Shown in pieces: positions 1-8,193 of a DNA stretch of 64,000 bases. The stretch spans positions 1,178,001-1,242,000 of the forward strand of contig NZ_JAQISN010000001.1 of the NCBI RefSeq assembly GCF_037450285.1, written 5' to 3'. Positions within the stretch are counted from its first letter, which is position 1; each line of letters starts with the position of its first letter. Both the position numbers and the translations under genes were made by a program. This DNA is from Erwinia sp. SLM-02 (GTDB taxonomy: Bacteria > Pseudomonadota > Gammaproteobacteria > Enterobacterales > Enterobacteriaceae). The notes under the pieces are model-generated. The model made no database searches. It had not been told where the DNA came from and saw nothing but the letters and a program-made list of their open reading frames with translations.

Positions 1-672
1 GGCATCGCCACGCTTTTGCGGGCGCCGACCGCTGCCTATGTCGGTGACCTTTCCGGCCACGTGCGGGCGGTGGCGCTGCGCGACGGTCGCGAGATCCCGG
101 CGCAGCGCGTGGTGGTGGCCGCCGGTGTGCGGCCCGAGATCGCCCTGGCACAGGCCGCCGGGCTGGCCTGCGATCGCGGCATTCTGGTCAGCGAGACGCT
201 GCACACCTCCGACCCGGCGATTTCCGCCATCGGTGAATGCTGCCAGCAGGGGCAGCTCACCGTCGGCCTGGTCGCCCCGTGCTGGCAGCAGGCCGACGCG
301 CTGGCCGCCCGTCTGGCCGGGGAGCCGATCGCGGCGGCCACCACCCGGACGCTGGCGCTGCGCCTGAAGGTCACCGGCATCGATCTGTTCTGCGCCGGCG
401 AGCTGCACGGCGGCGAGGGCGCGCAGATCCACAGTGCATCCAATCCGCTGGACGGCCATTACCGCCGCCTGCTGCTGCGCGATAACCGGCTGGAAGGCGT
501 GGTGCTATGGGGCGATATCAGCGATGGCCCGGACTATCTGGCCCGCATTAACCACACCGATTTTCCGCAGACGCCACCGAGCGTCTTCAGTCCCGGCGAT
601 GAACCGGCCGATTCCGGCCTGCCGCCGGTTAAATCAGAACAGTTGCCCGGCGAGGCAACGAGGAGCAAAGCA
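1..672 (+). CDS. nasC: NasC-like FAD/NADH oxidoreductase (partial, runs in frame into nasB)
   Basis: C-terminal part of a flavoprotein reductase of the type that feeds electrons from NADH to assimilatory nitrate reductase. The gene begins before the window, and the frame is open from base 1. Seen: the FAD-domain signature with AAGVRPE near the start and TSDPAISAIGECCQ, matching the FAD-binding end of the pyridine-nucleotide oxidoreductase family and the equivalent segment of NasB downstream. After about residue 185 comes a Pro/Ser/Glu-rich stretch of roughly 40 residues. No stop codon separates this gene from nasB at 673. That makes either a true NasC-NasB fusion or a nasC whose stop has been lost. 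Klebsiella-type operons have separate nasC and nasB genes. Identity is sure at the level of family; the exact subunit name is inferred from the neighbours nasB and nasA. Confidence 0.8.
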
Positions 673-3606
673 ATGTCGAAACCCGTATTAGTGATGGCCG
701 GACACGGCATGGTTGGACACCATTTCCTGCAGCAGCTGGTGGAGCGCGAGCTGCATTTGCAGTATCAGATCGTGGTGTTTGCGGAAGAGAACGTCCCGGC
801 CTATGACCGGGTGCACCTTTCCGAGTATTTCTCCGGGCGCAGTGCGGAATCGCTGTCGATGGTGACCGGCGGCTTCTTTGAAGCCAGCGGCATTGAACTG
901 CGGCTGGGCCACTGCATCGGCCATATCGATACCCGCCACCGTTTTGTTGTTGACCACCAGGGCCGGCAGACCGCATACGACGTGCTGGTGCTGGCCACCG
1001 GTTCGTATCCGTTTGTGCCGCCGATCCCGGGCAACGATGCGCCGGGCTGCCTGGTGTACCGCACGCTGGACGATCTGGCGGCGATCCAGTCCTGCGCCGC
1101 CAGCGGGAAAACCGGCGTGGTGGTCGGCGGTGGCCTGCTGGGGCTGGAAGCGGCCAATGCCCTGAAGCACCTCGGCCTGCAAACCCACGTGGTGGAGTTC
1201 GCCCCCCGGCTGATGGGCGTGCAGCTGGATGAAGGCGGATCGGCGATGCTGCGGCGCAAAATTGAAGCGCTGGATGTGCAGGTACATACCGGCAAGGAAA
1301 CGTGCGCCATCGTCGCCGGAGACGCCGGGGGCTATCGCATGGAGTTCGCCGACGGCAGCCATCTGGATACCGATCTGGTGCTGTTTTCCGCCGGTATTCG
1401 CCCCCGCGACCAGCTGGCGAGAGAGTGCGGACTGGAGGTCGGGCCGCGCGGCGGGATTGTGATTAACGATTGCTGCCGCACCTCCGACCCGGCGATTTAT
1501 GCCATCGGCGAATGCGCGCTGTGGAACGGGCAGATTTTTGGCCTGGTTGCCCCCGGCTACCAGATGGCGCGCACCCTGGCCGACACGCTTTTGGGTAGCG
1601 ACGTGGCCTTTAAAGGCGCGGATATGAGCACCAAACTGAAGCTGCTGGGCGTGGAGGTGGCGTCGGTGGGCGATGCGCACGGCCGCACGCCGGGTAGCCA
1701 GAGCTACAGCTGGGTGGACGGCCCGGCGGAAGTGTACAAAAAAATCGTCGTGTCGGAGGACAAAAAGCGCCTGCTCGGCGCGGTGCTGGTCGGCGACAGC
1801 AGCGAATACAGCACGCTGTTGCAGATGATGCTCAACGATATGCCGCTGCCCGCCAGCCCGGAATCCCTGATCCTGCCCGCCGGTTCCGGCGCGGCCCCGC
1901 AGACGCTGGGCGTGGCGGCGCTGCCGGACGGTGCGCAAATCTGCTCCTGCCATAACGTCAGCAAATCGGATATCTGTGACGCGGTGAAGGGCGGCTGTGG
2001 TGATATGGCGGCGGTTAAAGCCTGCACCAAAGCGGCAACCGGCTGCGGCGGCTGCGCGGCGCTGACCAAACAGGTGATGGAGTTCGCGCTGACCGAAATG
2101 GGCGTGGAGGTGAAAAAAGACATCTGCGAGCACTTTGCCTTCTCCCGCCAGGAAATCTATCACCTGGTGCGTGCGGGCAACATCCGCAGCTTTGAGGAAC
2201 TGATCCATAAGCACGGCCAGGGCAGCGGCTGTGAAATCTGCAAGCCGCTGGCCGGATCGATCCTGGCCTCCTGCTGGAACGACTACCTGCTCAAGCCGCA
2301 GCACCTGCCACTGCAGGACACCAACGACCGCTACTTCGCCAACATTCAGAAAGACGGCACCTATTCCGTGGTGCCGCGCATTCCCGCCGGTGAAATCACC
2401 CCCGACGGGCTGATTGCCATCGGTCAGGTTGCCAAGCGCTATAACCTCTATACCAAAATTACCGGCGGGCAGCGGGTGGACCTGTTCGGCGCGCGGCTGG
2501 AGCAGCTGCCGGAGATCTGGCAACTGCTGGTCGATGCCGGGTTTGAAACCGGCCACGCCTACGGCAAATCGCTGCGCACGGTGAAGTCCTGCGTGGGATC
2601 CAGCTGGTGCCGCTACGGCGTGCAGGACTCTACCGGTCTGGCCCTGCGGCTGGAGAACCGCTACAAGGGCCTGCGTTCGCCGCATAAGATCAAAATGGCC
2701 GTTTCGGGCTGCACCCGCGAGTGTGCCGAGGCGCAGAGCAAGGACGTGGGGGTGATCGCCACCGAAAAGGGCTGGAACCTCTACGTCTGCGGCAACGGCG
2801 GCATGAAGCCGCGCCACGCCGATCTGCTGGCGCAGGACATGAGCACCGAGGATCTGATCCGCACCGTGGATCGCTTCCTGATGTTTTACGTGCGCACTGC
2901 CGACCGCCTGCAGCGCACCAGCACCTGGATGGATAATCTGGAGGGTGGCCTCGACTATCTGCGGCAGGTGGTGCTGGAAGACAGCCTGCACATCGGCGCA
3001 GAGCTGGAAAGCGAGATGGACGCGGTGGTCGGCACCTACCAGTGCGAATGGCAGACCACGCTGGCGGAACCGGACCGGCTGGCGCTGTTCCGTCCGTTCG
3101 TCAACAGTACGGAACTGGATGAGGCGGTGGTAATGGTCACCGAGCGCCAGCAGATCCGCCCGGCAACGTCGCAGGAGCGCGGCGAACTCTCCTCCGGCGC
3201 GGTTATCCCGCCGGTGGGTGCGGTACAGGGCTGGGTGGAGCTGTGCGACCTGCAGGCGATCCCGCCCAATGCCGGTATGGCGGCGCGGCTGGCGAACCGG
3301 CAGATTGCGCTGTTCCACCTGCCGGCGCATCCGCAGCAGGTTTTCGCCCTGAGCAATCACGAGCCGGACAGCGACGCCAACGTGCTGGCCCGTGGGCTGG
3401 TGGGGGACGTGAAGGGCGAACCGGTGGTGATCTCCCCGCTGTACAAACAGCGCTTCCGCCTGCACGACGGTCACAGCGTGGACGGCGGCCCGTCGGCGCT
3501 CAGCGTCTGGCCGGTTAAGGTGGAAAACGGCCGCGTCTGGGTGCAGGAACTGCCGGTCGCGGCGGCGGTGAAAACCGCGGAGATCATCGCGACGGTCAGC
3601 GTATGA
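673..3606 (+). CDS. nasB: Assimilatory nitrite reductase [NAD(P)H], NirB-NirD fused type
   Basis: Cytoplasmic enzyme that reduces nitrite to ammonium. From the ATG at 673 it is 977 residues. Order: FAD/NAD(P) oxidoreductase (about 1-290), a BFD-like [2Fe-2S] region with CSCHN and CGGC cysteines (about 423-461), ferredoxin-like sulfite/nitrite reductase domains with the siroheme-[4Fe-4S] cysteines in CVGSSWC (about 640) and SGCTREC (about 679), and a C-terminal NirD-like Rieske fold (about 850-970) that has no Cys/His cluster ligands, as in enteric NirD. The start at 673 has a clear ribosome binding site (AGGAG, 7 bases upstream), so it can be made alone, but the upstream nasC frame enters it without a stop. 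It overlaps nasA by 4 bases (ATGA), so the two are co-translated. Confidence 0.95.
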   Translation: MSKPVLVMAGHGMVGHHFLQQLVERELHLQYQIVVFAEENVPAYDRVHLSEYFSGRSAESLSMVTGGFFEASGIELRLGHCIGHIDTRHRFVVDHQGRQTAYDVLVLATGSYPFVPPIPGNDAPGCLVYRTLDDLAAIQSCAASGKTGVVVGGGLLGLEAANALKHLGLQTHVVEFAPRLMGVQLDEGGSAMLRRKIEALDVQVHTGKETCAIVAGDAGGYRMEFADGSHLDTDLVLFSAGIRPRDQLARECGLEVGPRGGIVINDCCRTSDPAIYAIGECALWNGQIFGLVAPGYQMARTLADTLLGSDVAFKGADMSTKLKLLGVEVASVGDAHGRTPGSQSYSWVDGPAEVYKKIVVSEDKKRLLGAVLVGDSSEYSTLLQMMLNDMPLPASPESLILPAGSGAAPQTLGVAALPDGAQICSCHNVSKSDICDAVKGGCGDMAAVKACTKAATGCGGCAALTKQVMEFALTEMGVEVKKDICEHFAFSRQEIYHLVRAGNIRSFEELIHKHGQGSGCEICKPLAGSILASCWNDYLLKPQHLPLQDTNDRYFANIQKDGTYSVVPRIPAGEITPDGLIAIGQVAKRYNLYTKITGGQRVDLFGARLEQLPEIWQLLVDAGFETGHAYGKSLRTVKSCVGSSWCRYGVQDSTGLALRLENRYKGLRSPHKIKMAVSGCTRECAEAQSKDVGVIATEKGWNLYVCGNGGMKPRHADLLAQDMSTEDLIRTVDRFLMFYVRTADRLQRTSTWMDNLEGGLDYLRQVVLEDSLHIGAELESEMDAVVGTYQCEWQTTLAEPDRLALFRPFVNSTELDEAVVMVTERQQIRPATSQERGELSSGAVIPPVGAVQGWVELCDLQAIPPNAGMAARLANRQIALFHLPAHPQQVFALSNHEPDSDANVLARGLVGDVKGEPVVISPLYKQRFRLHDGHSVDGGPSALSVWPVKVENGRVWVQELPVAAAVKTAEIIATVSV

Positions 3607-6272
3607 AATCGACCCCGACGATACCGACGCAGACCACCTGCGCCTACTGCGGCGTCGGGTGCGGCGTCAGCATGCAGCCGCAGGGCGACGGCTTCAGCGC
3701 CAGCGGTATCACAACCCATCCCGCTAATCTGGGGCGGCTGTGCGTCAAGGGCAGCGCCCTGGGGGAAACGCTGGATCTGCAGGGGCGGCTGCTGCAGCCG
3801 GAGATCGACCGCCGGCCGGTCAGCTGGGCGCAGGCGCTGGATGCGGTAGCGGAGCGCTTGAGGGCGATTATTGCCGAACATGGCCCGCAGGCGGTGGCGT
3901 TTTACGGCTCCGGCCAGCTGCTGACCGAGGATTACTACGTTGCCAACAAACTGATGAAGGGCTTTATCGGCGCGGGAAATATGGATACCAATTCGCGGCT
4001 GTGTATGGCCTCCGCCGTGGTGGGCTACAAGCGGGCGTTCGGGGCCGATGCGGTGCCGTGCCGCTATCAGGATCTGGAGCAGGCCGACTGCGTGCTGTTA
4101 ACCGGTTCGAACACCGCGTGGGCGCATCCGGTGGCCTGGCAGCGGCTGGCCCAGGCGAAGAAAGCGCGGCCGGGAATGCGGATTATCGTGATCGATCCGC
4201 GCCAGACCGCCACCTGCGACATCGCCGATATGCACCTGGCGCTGCGCCCCGGCAGCGACGCCGCGCTGTTCTGCGGTGCGCTGCAGGCGATGGCGGAGCG
4301 CGGCAGGCTGGATAATGCATTTCTGCAGCAGCATACGCAGGGTGCAGAAGAAACGCTGCGGGCGGCGGGCGAGTGGACGCTGGCGCGCACCGCCGAATTC
4401 TGCGGCCTGGCGGAGGCGCAGCTGCGGGACTTTTACCAGCTGATCGGCGACAGCGAACGGCTGGTCACGCTCTATTCCATGGGCATTAACCAGTCCAGCT
4501 CCGGGGTGGATAAATGCAACGCCATCATCAATCTGCATCTGGCCACCGGCCAGGTTGGCCGCGAGGGCTGCGGACCGTTTTCGATAACCGGTCAGCCGAA
4601 TGCCATGGGCGGGCGGGAAGTGGGCGGGCTGGCGAATCAGCTGGCGTGCCATATGGGCTTTACCCCGCAGGAAATCAGCCGGGTGGGGCGCTTTTGGGGA
4701 AGTGACAATGTCACGAAATCGGCCGGGCTGAACGCGGTGGACCTGTTCCGGGCGGTGGAAGCGGGGCAGATCAAGGCGGTATGGATTATGGGCACCAATC
4801 CGCTGGTGTCGCTGCCGGATGCTGACCGGGTGCGGGCCGGGCTGGCACGCTGCCCGCTGGTGATTGTCTCCGATATTATGCGCGACACCGATACCACCCG
4901 CGTGGCGCATATCTGCCTGCCCGCGCTGGGCTGGGGTGAGAAAAACGGCACGGTGACCAATTCGGAACGCTGCATCTCGCGCCAGCGGGGATTTTTACCC
5001 GCGCCGGGCGAGGCAAAACCGGACTGGTGGATCCTCAGCCAGGTGGCGCAGCGGTTAGGGTTTGCTGAAGCCTTTCGCTACCGACACCCGGCAGAGATCT
5101 TTCGCGAGCACGCGGCGCTCTCGGGCTTTGAAAACCACGGGTCACGGGCGTTTGATATCAGCGGCCTGGCAAATCTGTCCAACACAGAGTGGGACGGCCT
5201 GCAGCCGGTGCAGTGGCCGGTTAACGCGCTTCACCCGCAGGGCACGGCCCGGCTGTTCACCGATAACCGCTTTTACCATCCCGACGGCAAAGCCCGTCTT
5301 ATTCCGATCACGCCGCGCCTGCCGCTGAACAGACCGGACGACGCGTACCCGCTGGTGATGAACACCGGCCGGGTGCGCGACCAGTGGCACACCATGACCC
5401 GCACCGGCAAATCGGCGCGGCTGATGCAGCATATCAGCGAACCGTTTTGCCAGTTTCACCCCGATGACGCGCCGCAGATCCGCGGCGGCGATCTGCTGCG
5501 CGTCTCCTCCTCGCACGGCTGGCTGCTGCTGCGGGCGCAGCCGGACCCGCTGCAGCCGCGCGGCAGCGTGTTTGTGCCGATGCACTGGAACAGCCAGTTC
5601 AGCCAGCAGGCGCGGGTCGATGCGCTGATCGAAGCCCACGTCGATCCGCTGTCCGGGCAGCCGGAAAGCAAACATATGCCGGTCAGCCTGCGCCGCTGGC
5701 GCACCGCGTGGCAGGCCGAACTGTTCGTGCGCGGCGAAAACACCGCGCCGCCGGTGACCCCGTACTGGAGCCGGATTACTCAGCCGGGGGTTAGCCACTT
5801 TACCCTCGCGGATTCGTCACGGCCCGCAGACTGGCTGGCGTGGCTGAACGAGCAGTACGCTACCGACGGCTGCCTCTGCCAGACCGCCGATCTGGGCGAC
5901 GACGGCTTCAGCCTGCTGGCCTGGGCCGGGGGCGAATTACAGCTGGCGTTTTATGCCCGCCTCAAAGCGCCGTCCGTCGATCGGCAGGCGGTGGTGGCCG
6001 CCTTCAGCGCACCGCCGCAGACAGCAGCACAGCGACTGGCGCTGCTGGCAGGTCGTGCGGGTACGGATAAACCGGCATCCGGTGCCATCATCTGCAGCTG
6101 CTTTTCCATCGGCGAGATCCCGATTGCCGACGCCGTGCGGCAGGGCTGCCACAGCGTGCAGCAGCTCGGTGACGCACTCAAATGCGGCACCAACTGCGGA
6201 TCCTGCATTCCCGAACTCAAAAAAATCATTGCCGTTCAGCTCAGCACGCTGACGGCGGGAGGGGCCAAATGA
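3603..6272 (+). CDS. nasA: Assimilatory nitrate reductase catalytic subunit
   Basis: Molybdopterin (bis-MGD) enzyme that reduces nitrate to nitrite in the cytoplasm. 889 residues. The N-terminal [4Fe-4S] site is C13-x2-C16-x3-C20 with C47 in RLCVKG, followed by the molybdopterin oxidoreductase domains and the molydopterin dinucleotide-binding domain (about 570-690). The C terminus (about 827-876) carries an extra BFD-like [2Fe-2S] domain, CSC...CGTNCGSC, as found in Klebsiella-type NasA, where it likely accepts electrons from NasC. Start overlaps the nasB stop and its own stop overlaps the start of the next gene, so nasB-nasA-cobA form one translationally coupled block. Confidence 0.95.
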   Translation: MKSTPTIPTQTTCAYCGVGCGVSMQPQGDGFSASGITTHPANLGRLCVKGSALGETLDLQGRLLQPEIDRRPVSWAQALDAVAERLRAIIAEHGPQAVAFYGSGQLLTEDYYVANKLMKGFIGAGNMDTNSRLCMASAVVGYKRAFGADAVPCRYQDLEQADCVLLTGSNTAWAHPVAWQRLAQAKKARPGMRIIVIDPRQTATCDIADMHLALRPGSDAALFCGALQAMAERGRLDNAFLQQHTQGAEETLRAAGEWTLARTAEFCGLAEAQLRDFYQLIGDSERLVTLYSMGINQSSSGVDKCNAIINLHLATGQVGREGCGPFSITGQPNAMGGREVGGLANQLACHMGFTPQEISRVGRFWGSDNVTKSAGLNAVDLFRAVEAGQIKAVWIMGTNPLVSLPDADRVRAGLARCPLVIVSDIMRDTDTTRVAHICLPALGWGEKNGTVTNSERCISRQRGFLPAPGEAKPDWWILSQVAQRLGFAEAFRYRHPAEIFREHAALSGFENHGSRAFDISGLANLSNTEWDGLQPVQWPVNALHPQGTARLFTDNRFYHPDGKARLIPITPRLPLNRPDDAYPLVMNTGRVRDQWHTMTRTGKSARLMQHISEPFCQFHPDDAPQIRGGDLLRVSSSHGWLLLRAQPDPLQPRGSVFVPMHWNSQFSQQARVDALIEAHVDPLSGQPESKHMPVSLRRWRTAWQAELFVRGENTAPPVTPYWSRITQPGVSHFTLADSSRPADWLAWLNEQYATDGCLCQTADLGDDGFSLLAWAGGELQLAFYARLKAPSVDRQAVVAAFSAPPQTAAQRLALLAGRAGTDKPASGAIICSCFSIGEIPIADAVRQGCHSVQQLGDALKCGTNCGSCIPELKKIIAVQLSTLTAGGAK

Positions 6273-7144
6273 ATACGCTTGAACACGCTTTACAGATGCA
6301 GCAACTGGCGAACGTTCTGGCCGCAGGCGACCGGCGGCAGCCCGTGCGCGGCGGCGAAGTGTGGCTGGTCGGTGCGGGGCCGGGCGACGTTGAACTGCTG
6401 ACCCTGAAGGCGCTGCGGGCCATCCAGCAGGCGGACGTGGTGGTGTTTGACCGGCTGGTTTCCCCGCCGGTGATGGCGCTGATCCCGGATGAAACGCTGT
6501 GCATTGACGTCGGTAAATCAATGCGCAATCACACCCTCGGGCAGGATGAGATCAATCAGCTACTGGTCGACCTGGCGCAGGCCGGTCACCGGGTGGTGCG
6601 GCTGAAAGGGGGCGATCCCTTTGTGTTTGGCCGCGGCGGGGAGGAGATGGCGCACTGCCAGCGGTACGGCGTGCCGTGCCATATCGTGCCGGGCATTACC
6701 GCGGCGATGGGCTGTGCGGCGGCCAGCGGCATTCCGCTGACCCATCGCGATCTGGCCCAGTCGGTGCGCTTTGTTACCGGCCACGGCGCGCAGGGCGAAC
6801 CGGACGTCGACTGGTCGGCGCTGGCCTCGGCGCGGCAGACGCTGGTGTTTTATATGGGCCTCACCCACAGCGAGCACATCAGCCAGCGGCTGATGGCTCA
6901 TGGGCTGTCGGCGACCACCCCGGTGGCGGTGATCGAACGCGGCACCCAGCCGGAGCAGCGGGTGCTGACCGCCACGCTGGGTTCGCTGGCGCTCACCGTC
7001 ACCCGGGAAAAGGTGAAAACGCCTGCGCTGCTGATCGTCGGAGAGGTGGTGAACATGTATCAGGGAGAGAGCCGTCGGCACTCACGGCAGACTCCGCCTT
7101 GCCGCGGAAAACAGAGTGAACGCCCGCTCCTGACGGTGGGTTGA
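6269..7144 (+). CDS. cobA: Uroporphyrinogen-III C-methyltransferase (siroheme synthesis)
   Basis: SAM-dependent enzyme that methylates uroporphyrinogen III to precorrin-2, the first step to siroheme, the cofactor of the nitrite reductase encoded two genes upstream. From the ATG at 6269 (overlapping the nasA stop) it is 291 residues, the size of a stand-alone SUMT rather than the fused CysG. Seen: VWLVGAGPGD near residue 30, RLKGGDPFVFGRGGEE, and the VPGITAA motif of the tetrapyrrole methylase family. An upstream in-frame ATG at 6182 lies inside nasA and is rejected. Its position shows dedicated cofactor supply for the nas operon. The last 20 or so residues are basic and poorly conserved in style. 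nasA symbol order suggests this closes the operon. Confidence 0.93.
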   Translation: MNTLEHALQMQQLANVLAAGDRRQPVRGGEVWLVGAGPGDVELLTLKALRAIQQADVVVFDRLVSPPVMALIPDETLCIDVGKSMRNHTLGQDEINQLLVDLAQAGHRVVRLKGGDPFVFGRGGEEMAHCQRYGVPCHIVPGITAAMGCAAASGIPLTHRDLAQSVRFVTGHGAQGEPDVDWSALASARQTLVFYMGLTHSEHISQRLMAHGLSATTPVAVIERGTQPEQRVLTATLGSLALTVTREKVKTPALLIVGEVVNMYQGESRRHSRQTPPCRGKQSERPLLTVG

Positions 7145-7172
7145 GGGGTTACGCCCGCTCACCGCGTCTTCA

Positions 7173-7197
7173 CCCTCAGCGCTGCCGCCGCTGAGGG
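7173..7197 (+). other. GC-rich hairpin after the nas operon
   Basis: Perfect 9-bp stem CCCTCAGCG / CGCTGAGGG with a 7-base loop, 28 bases after the cobA stop. No T-run follows, so it may stabilise the mRNA 3' end rather than terminate alone. Confidence 0.5.
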
Positions 7198-7242
7198 CCA
7201 TGCCCAGGTAACTCTCCGCCAGCATTAAATTTCGTTAAGGTT

Positions 7243-7267
7243 ACGGCGTTCACCCGAACGCCGTTTG
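7243..7267 (+). terminator. Probable terminator of the nas operon
   Basis: Perfect 9-bp stem ACGGCGTTC / GAACGCCGT with loop ACCC and a short TTT tail. It lies between the nas operon and the promoter of the response regulator gene. The weak T-run keeps confidence moderate. Confidence 0.55.
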
Positions 7268-7344
7268 CTCTCATTCCTTGCCCGCCGCGGCCTGCACCCC
7301 GACTCCTCCGCTGTGCAAACGTTTACACAGGCATTGCAAATATC

Positions 7345-7375
7345 TTGTAATCAAATGATAATGATTGTTATTATC
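7345..7375 (+). promoter_or_regulatory. Promoter with overlapping Fur box before the two-component genes
   Basis: A possible -35 TTGTAA (7345-7350) and -10 TATTAT (7369-7374), 18 bp apart. The 19-bp sequence GATAATGATTGTTATTATC at 7357-7375 matches the classic Fur consensus at 16 of 19 positions and covers the spacer and -10. Fur binding there would block RNA polymerase when iron is plentiful. The match is seen directly; the regulation is inference. Confidence 0.7.
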
Positions 7376-7507
7376 TGTTAGAGTATTTAGTCGGTTGTTA
7401 CCGGCCGCCTCCCTTCCCGAGCAGTAAAGTAATAACCGATTTATTTTAATAACAAGTACCTGCATTCAGCGGGCGGGCTGAAAGAAAGTGCAGTTCAGGG
7501 GAATTTT

Positions 7508-8191
7508 ATGCGCGTTTTAGTGGTTGATGATGATTCCACGCTTTGCCAGTGGCTGAGTGAGAAATTACACGCCCACGGACACTCCTGTCGTCTGGTTCAC
7601 GACGGCGCGTTAGCGCTGGAGGCGATAGAGCAGGAGGTCTATGACGTGGTTCTGCTCGATCGTATGCTGCCCGGAATGGACGGCTTCAGCGTCCTGCGCG
7701 CGCTGCAGGGCCGCCAGCACCCGCCGGTGATGCTGCTGTCGGCGCTCGATCGCGATATCGATCGGGTGATGGGCCTGGAGCTGGGGGCCGAGGACTACAT
7801 GGGCAAGCCGTTCAATATGAACGAGCTGCGCCTGCGGCTCGATATCATCGTCGGCCGCGACAAGCGCCGCAGCGAGCACAGCCAGGTGCTGACCTTTGCC
7901 GATCTGAAAGTTGACTGCCTGCAGCGCTCCGCGTGGCGCGGCGGCAAGCGCATCGACCTGACCGATAAAGAGATCAAGCTGCTGATGCTGCTGATGGAGC
8001 ATCCCGGTAAAGTGCTCAGCCGTACCCTGCTGCTGGAGCGGGTCTGGGGCTATCAGTTCGACCCGCAGACCAACCTGATAGACGTACACCTGTCCAAGCT
8101 GCGTGCCAAGATCGACAAGGGCTTTTCGCTGCCGCTGATCCGCACCCTGCGCTCGGTAGGTTACTGCCTGGGTGAAGTGGAGAAGAGGTAA
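7508..8191 (+). CDS. OmpR-family response regulator next to the tad locus
   Basis: 227-residue DNA-binding response regulator. Receiver domain at the N terminus with the acidic pocket VVDDD, phosphoacceptor Asp51 in LLDRMLPG, and the conserved Lys in GKPF. The C-terminal half is a winged-helix DNA-binding domain of the OmpR/PhoB type (DLTDKEIKLL to the RSVGYCL end motif). Two bases separate its stop from the GTG start of the partner kinase gene, so the two form an operon. The pair sits directly before flp, which suggests control of the Tad pilus. A Fur-like box lies in its promoter. The cognate signal is unknown. It does not closely recall a named enterobacterial regulator. Confidence 0.93.
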   Translation: MRVLVVDDDSTLCQWLSEKLHAHGHSCRLVHDGALALEAIEQEVYDVVLLDRMLPGMDGFSVLRALQGRQHPPVMLLSALDRDIDRVMGLELGAEDYMGKPFNMNELRLRLDIIVGRDKRRSEHSQVLTFADLKVDCLQRSAWRGGKRIDLTDKEIKLLMLLMEHPGKVLSRTLLLERVWGYQFDPQTNLIDVHLSKLRAKIDKGFSLPLIRTLRSVGYCLGEVEKR

Positions 8192-8193
8192 GG

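Larger units (their letters stand above)
7145..7507. other. Intergenic region between nas operon and regulator genes
   Basis: 363 bases without a gene. It holds two hairpins (7173-7197 and 7243-7264), then an AT-rich promoter region with a Fur-box-like sequence at 7357-7375. A 64-codon minus-strand frame across it has no coding signs. Confidence 0.7.

Noticed and set aside
688..3474. Long minus-strand open frame (928 codons) opposite nasB
   Set aside because: High-GC antisense of a clear enzyme gene; no recognisable domains and composition typical of shadow frames.
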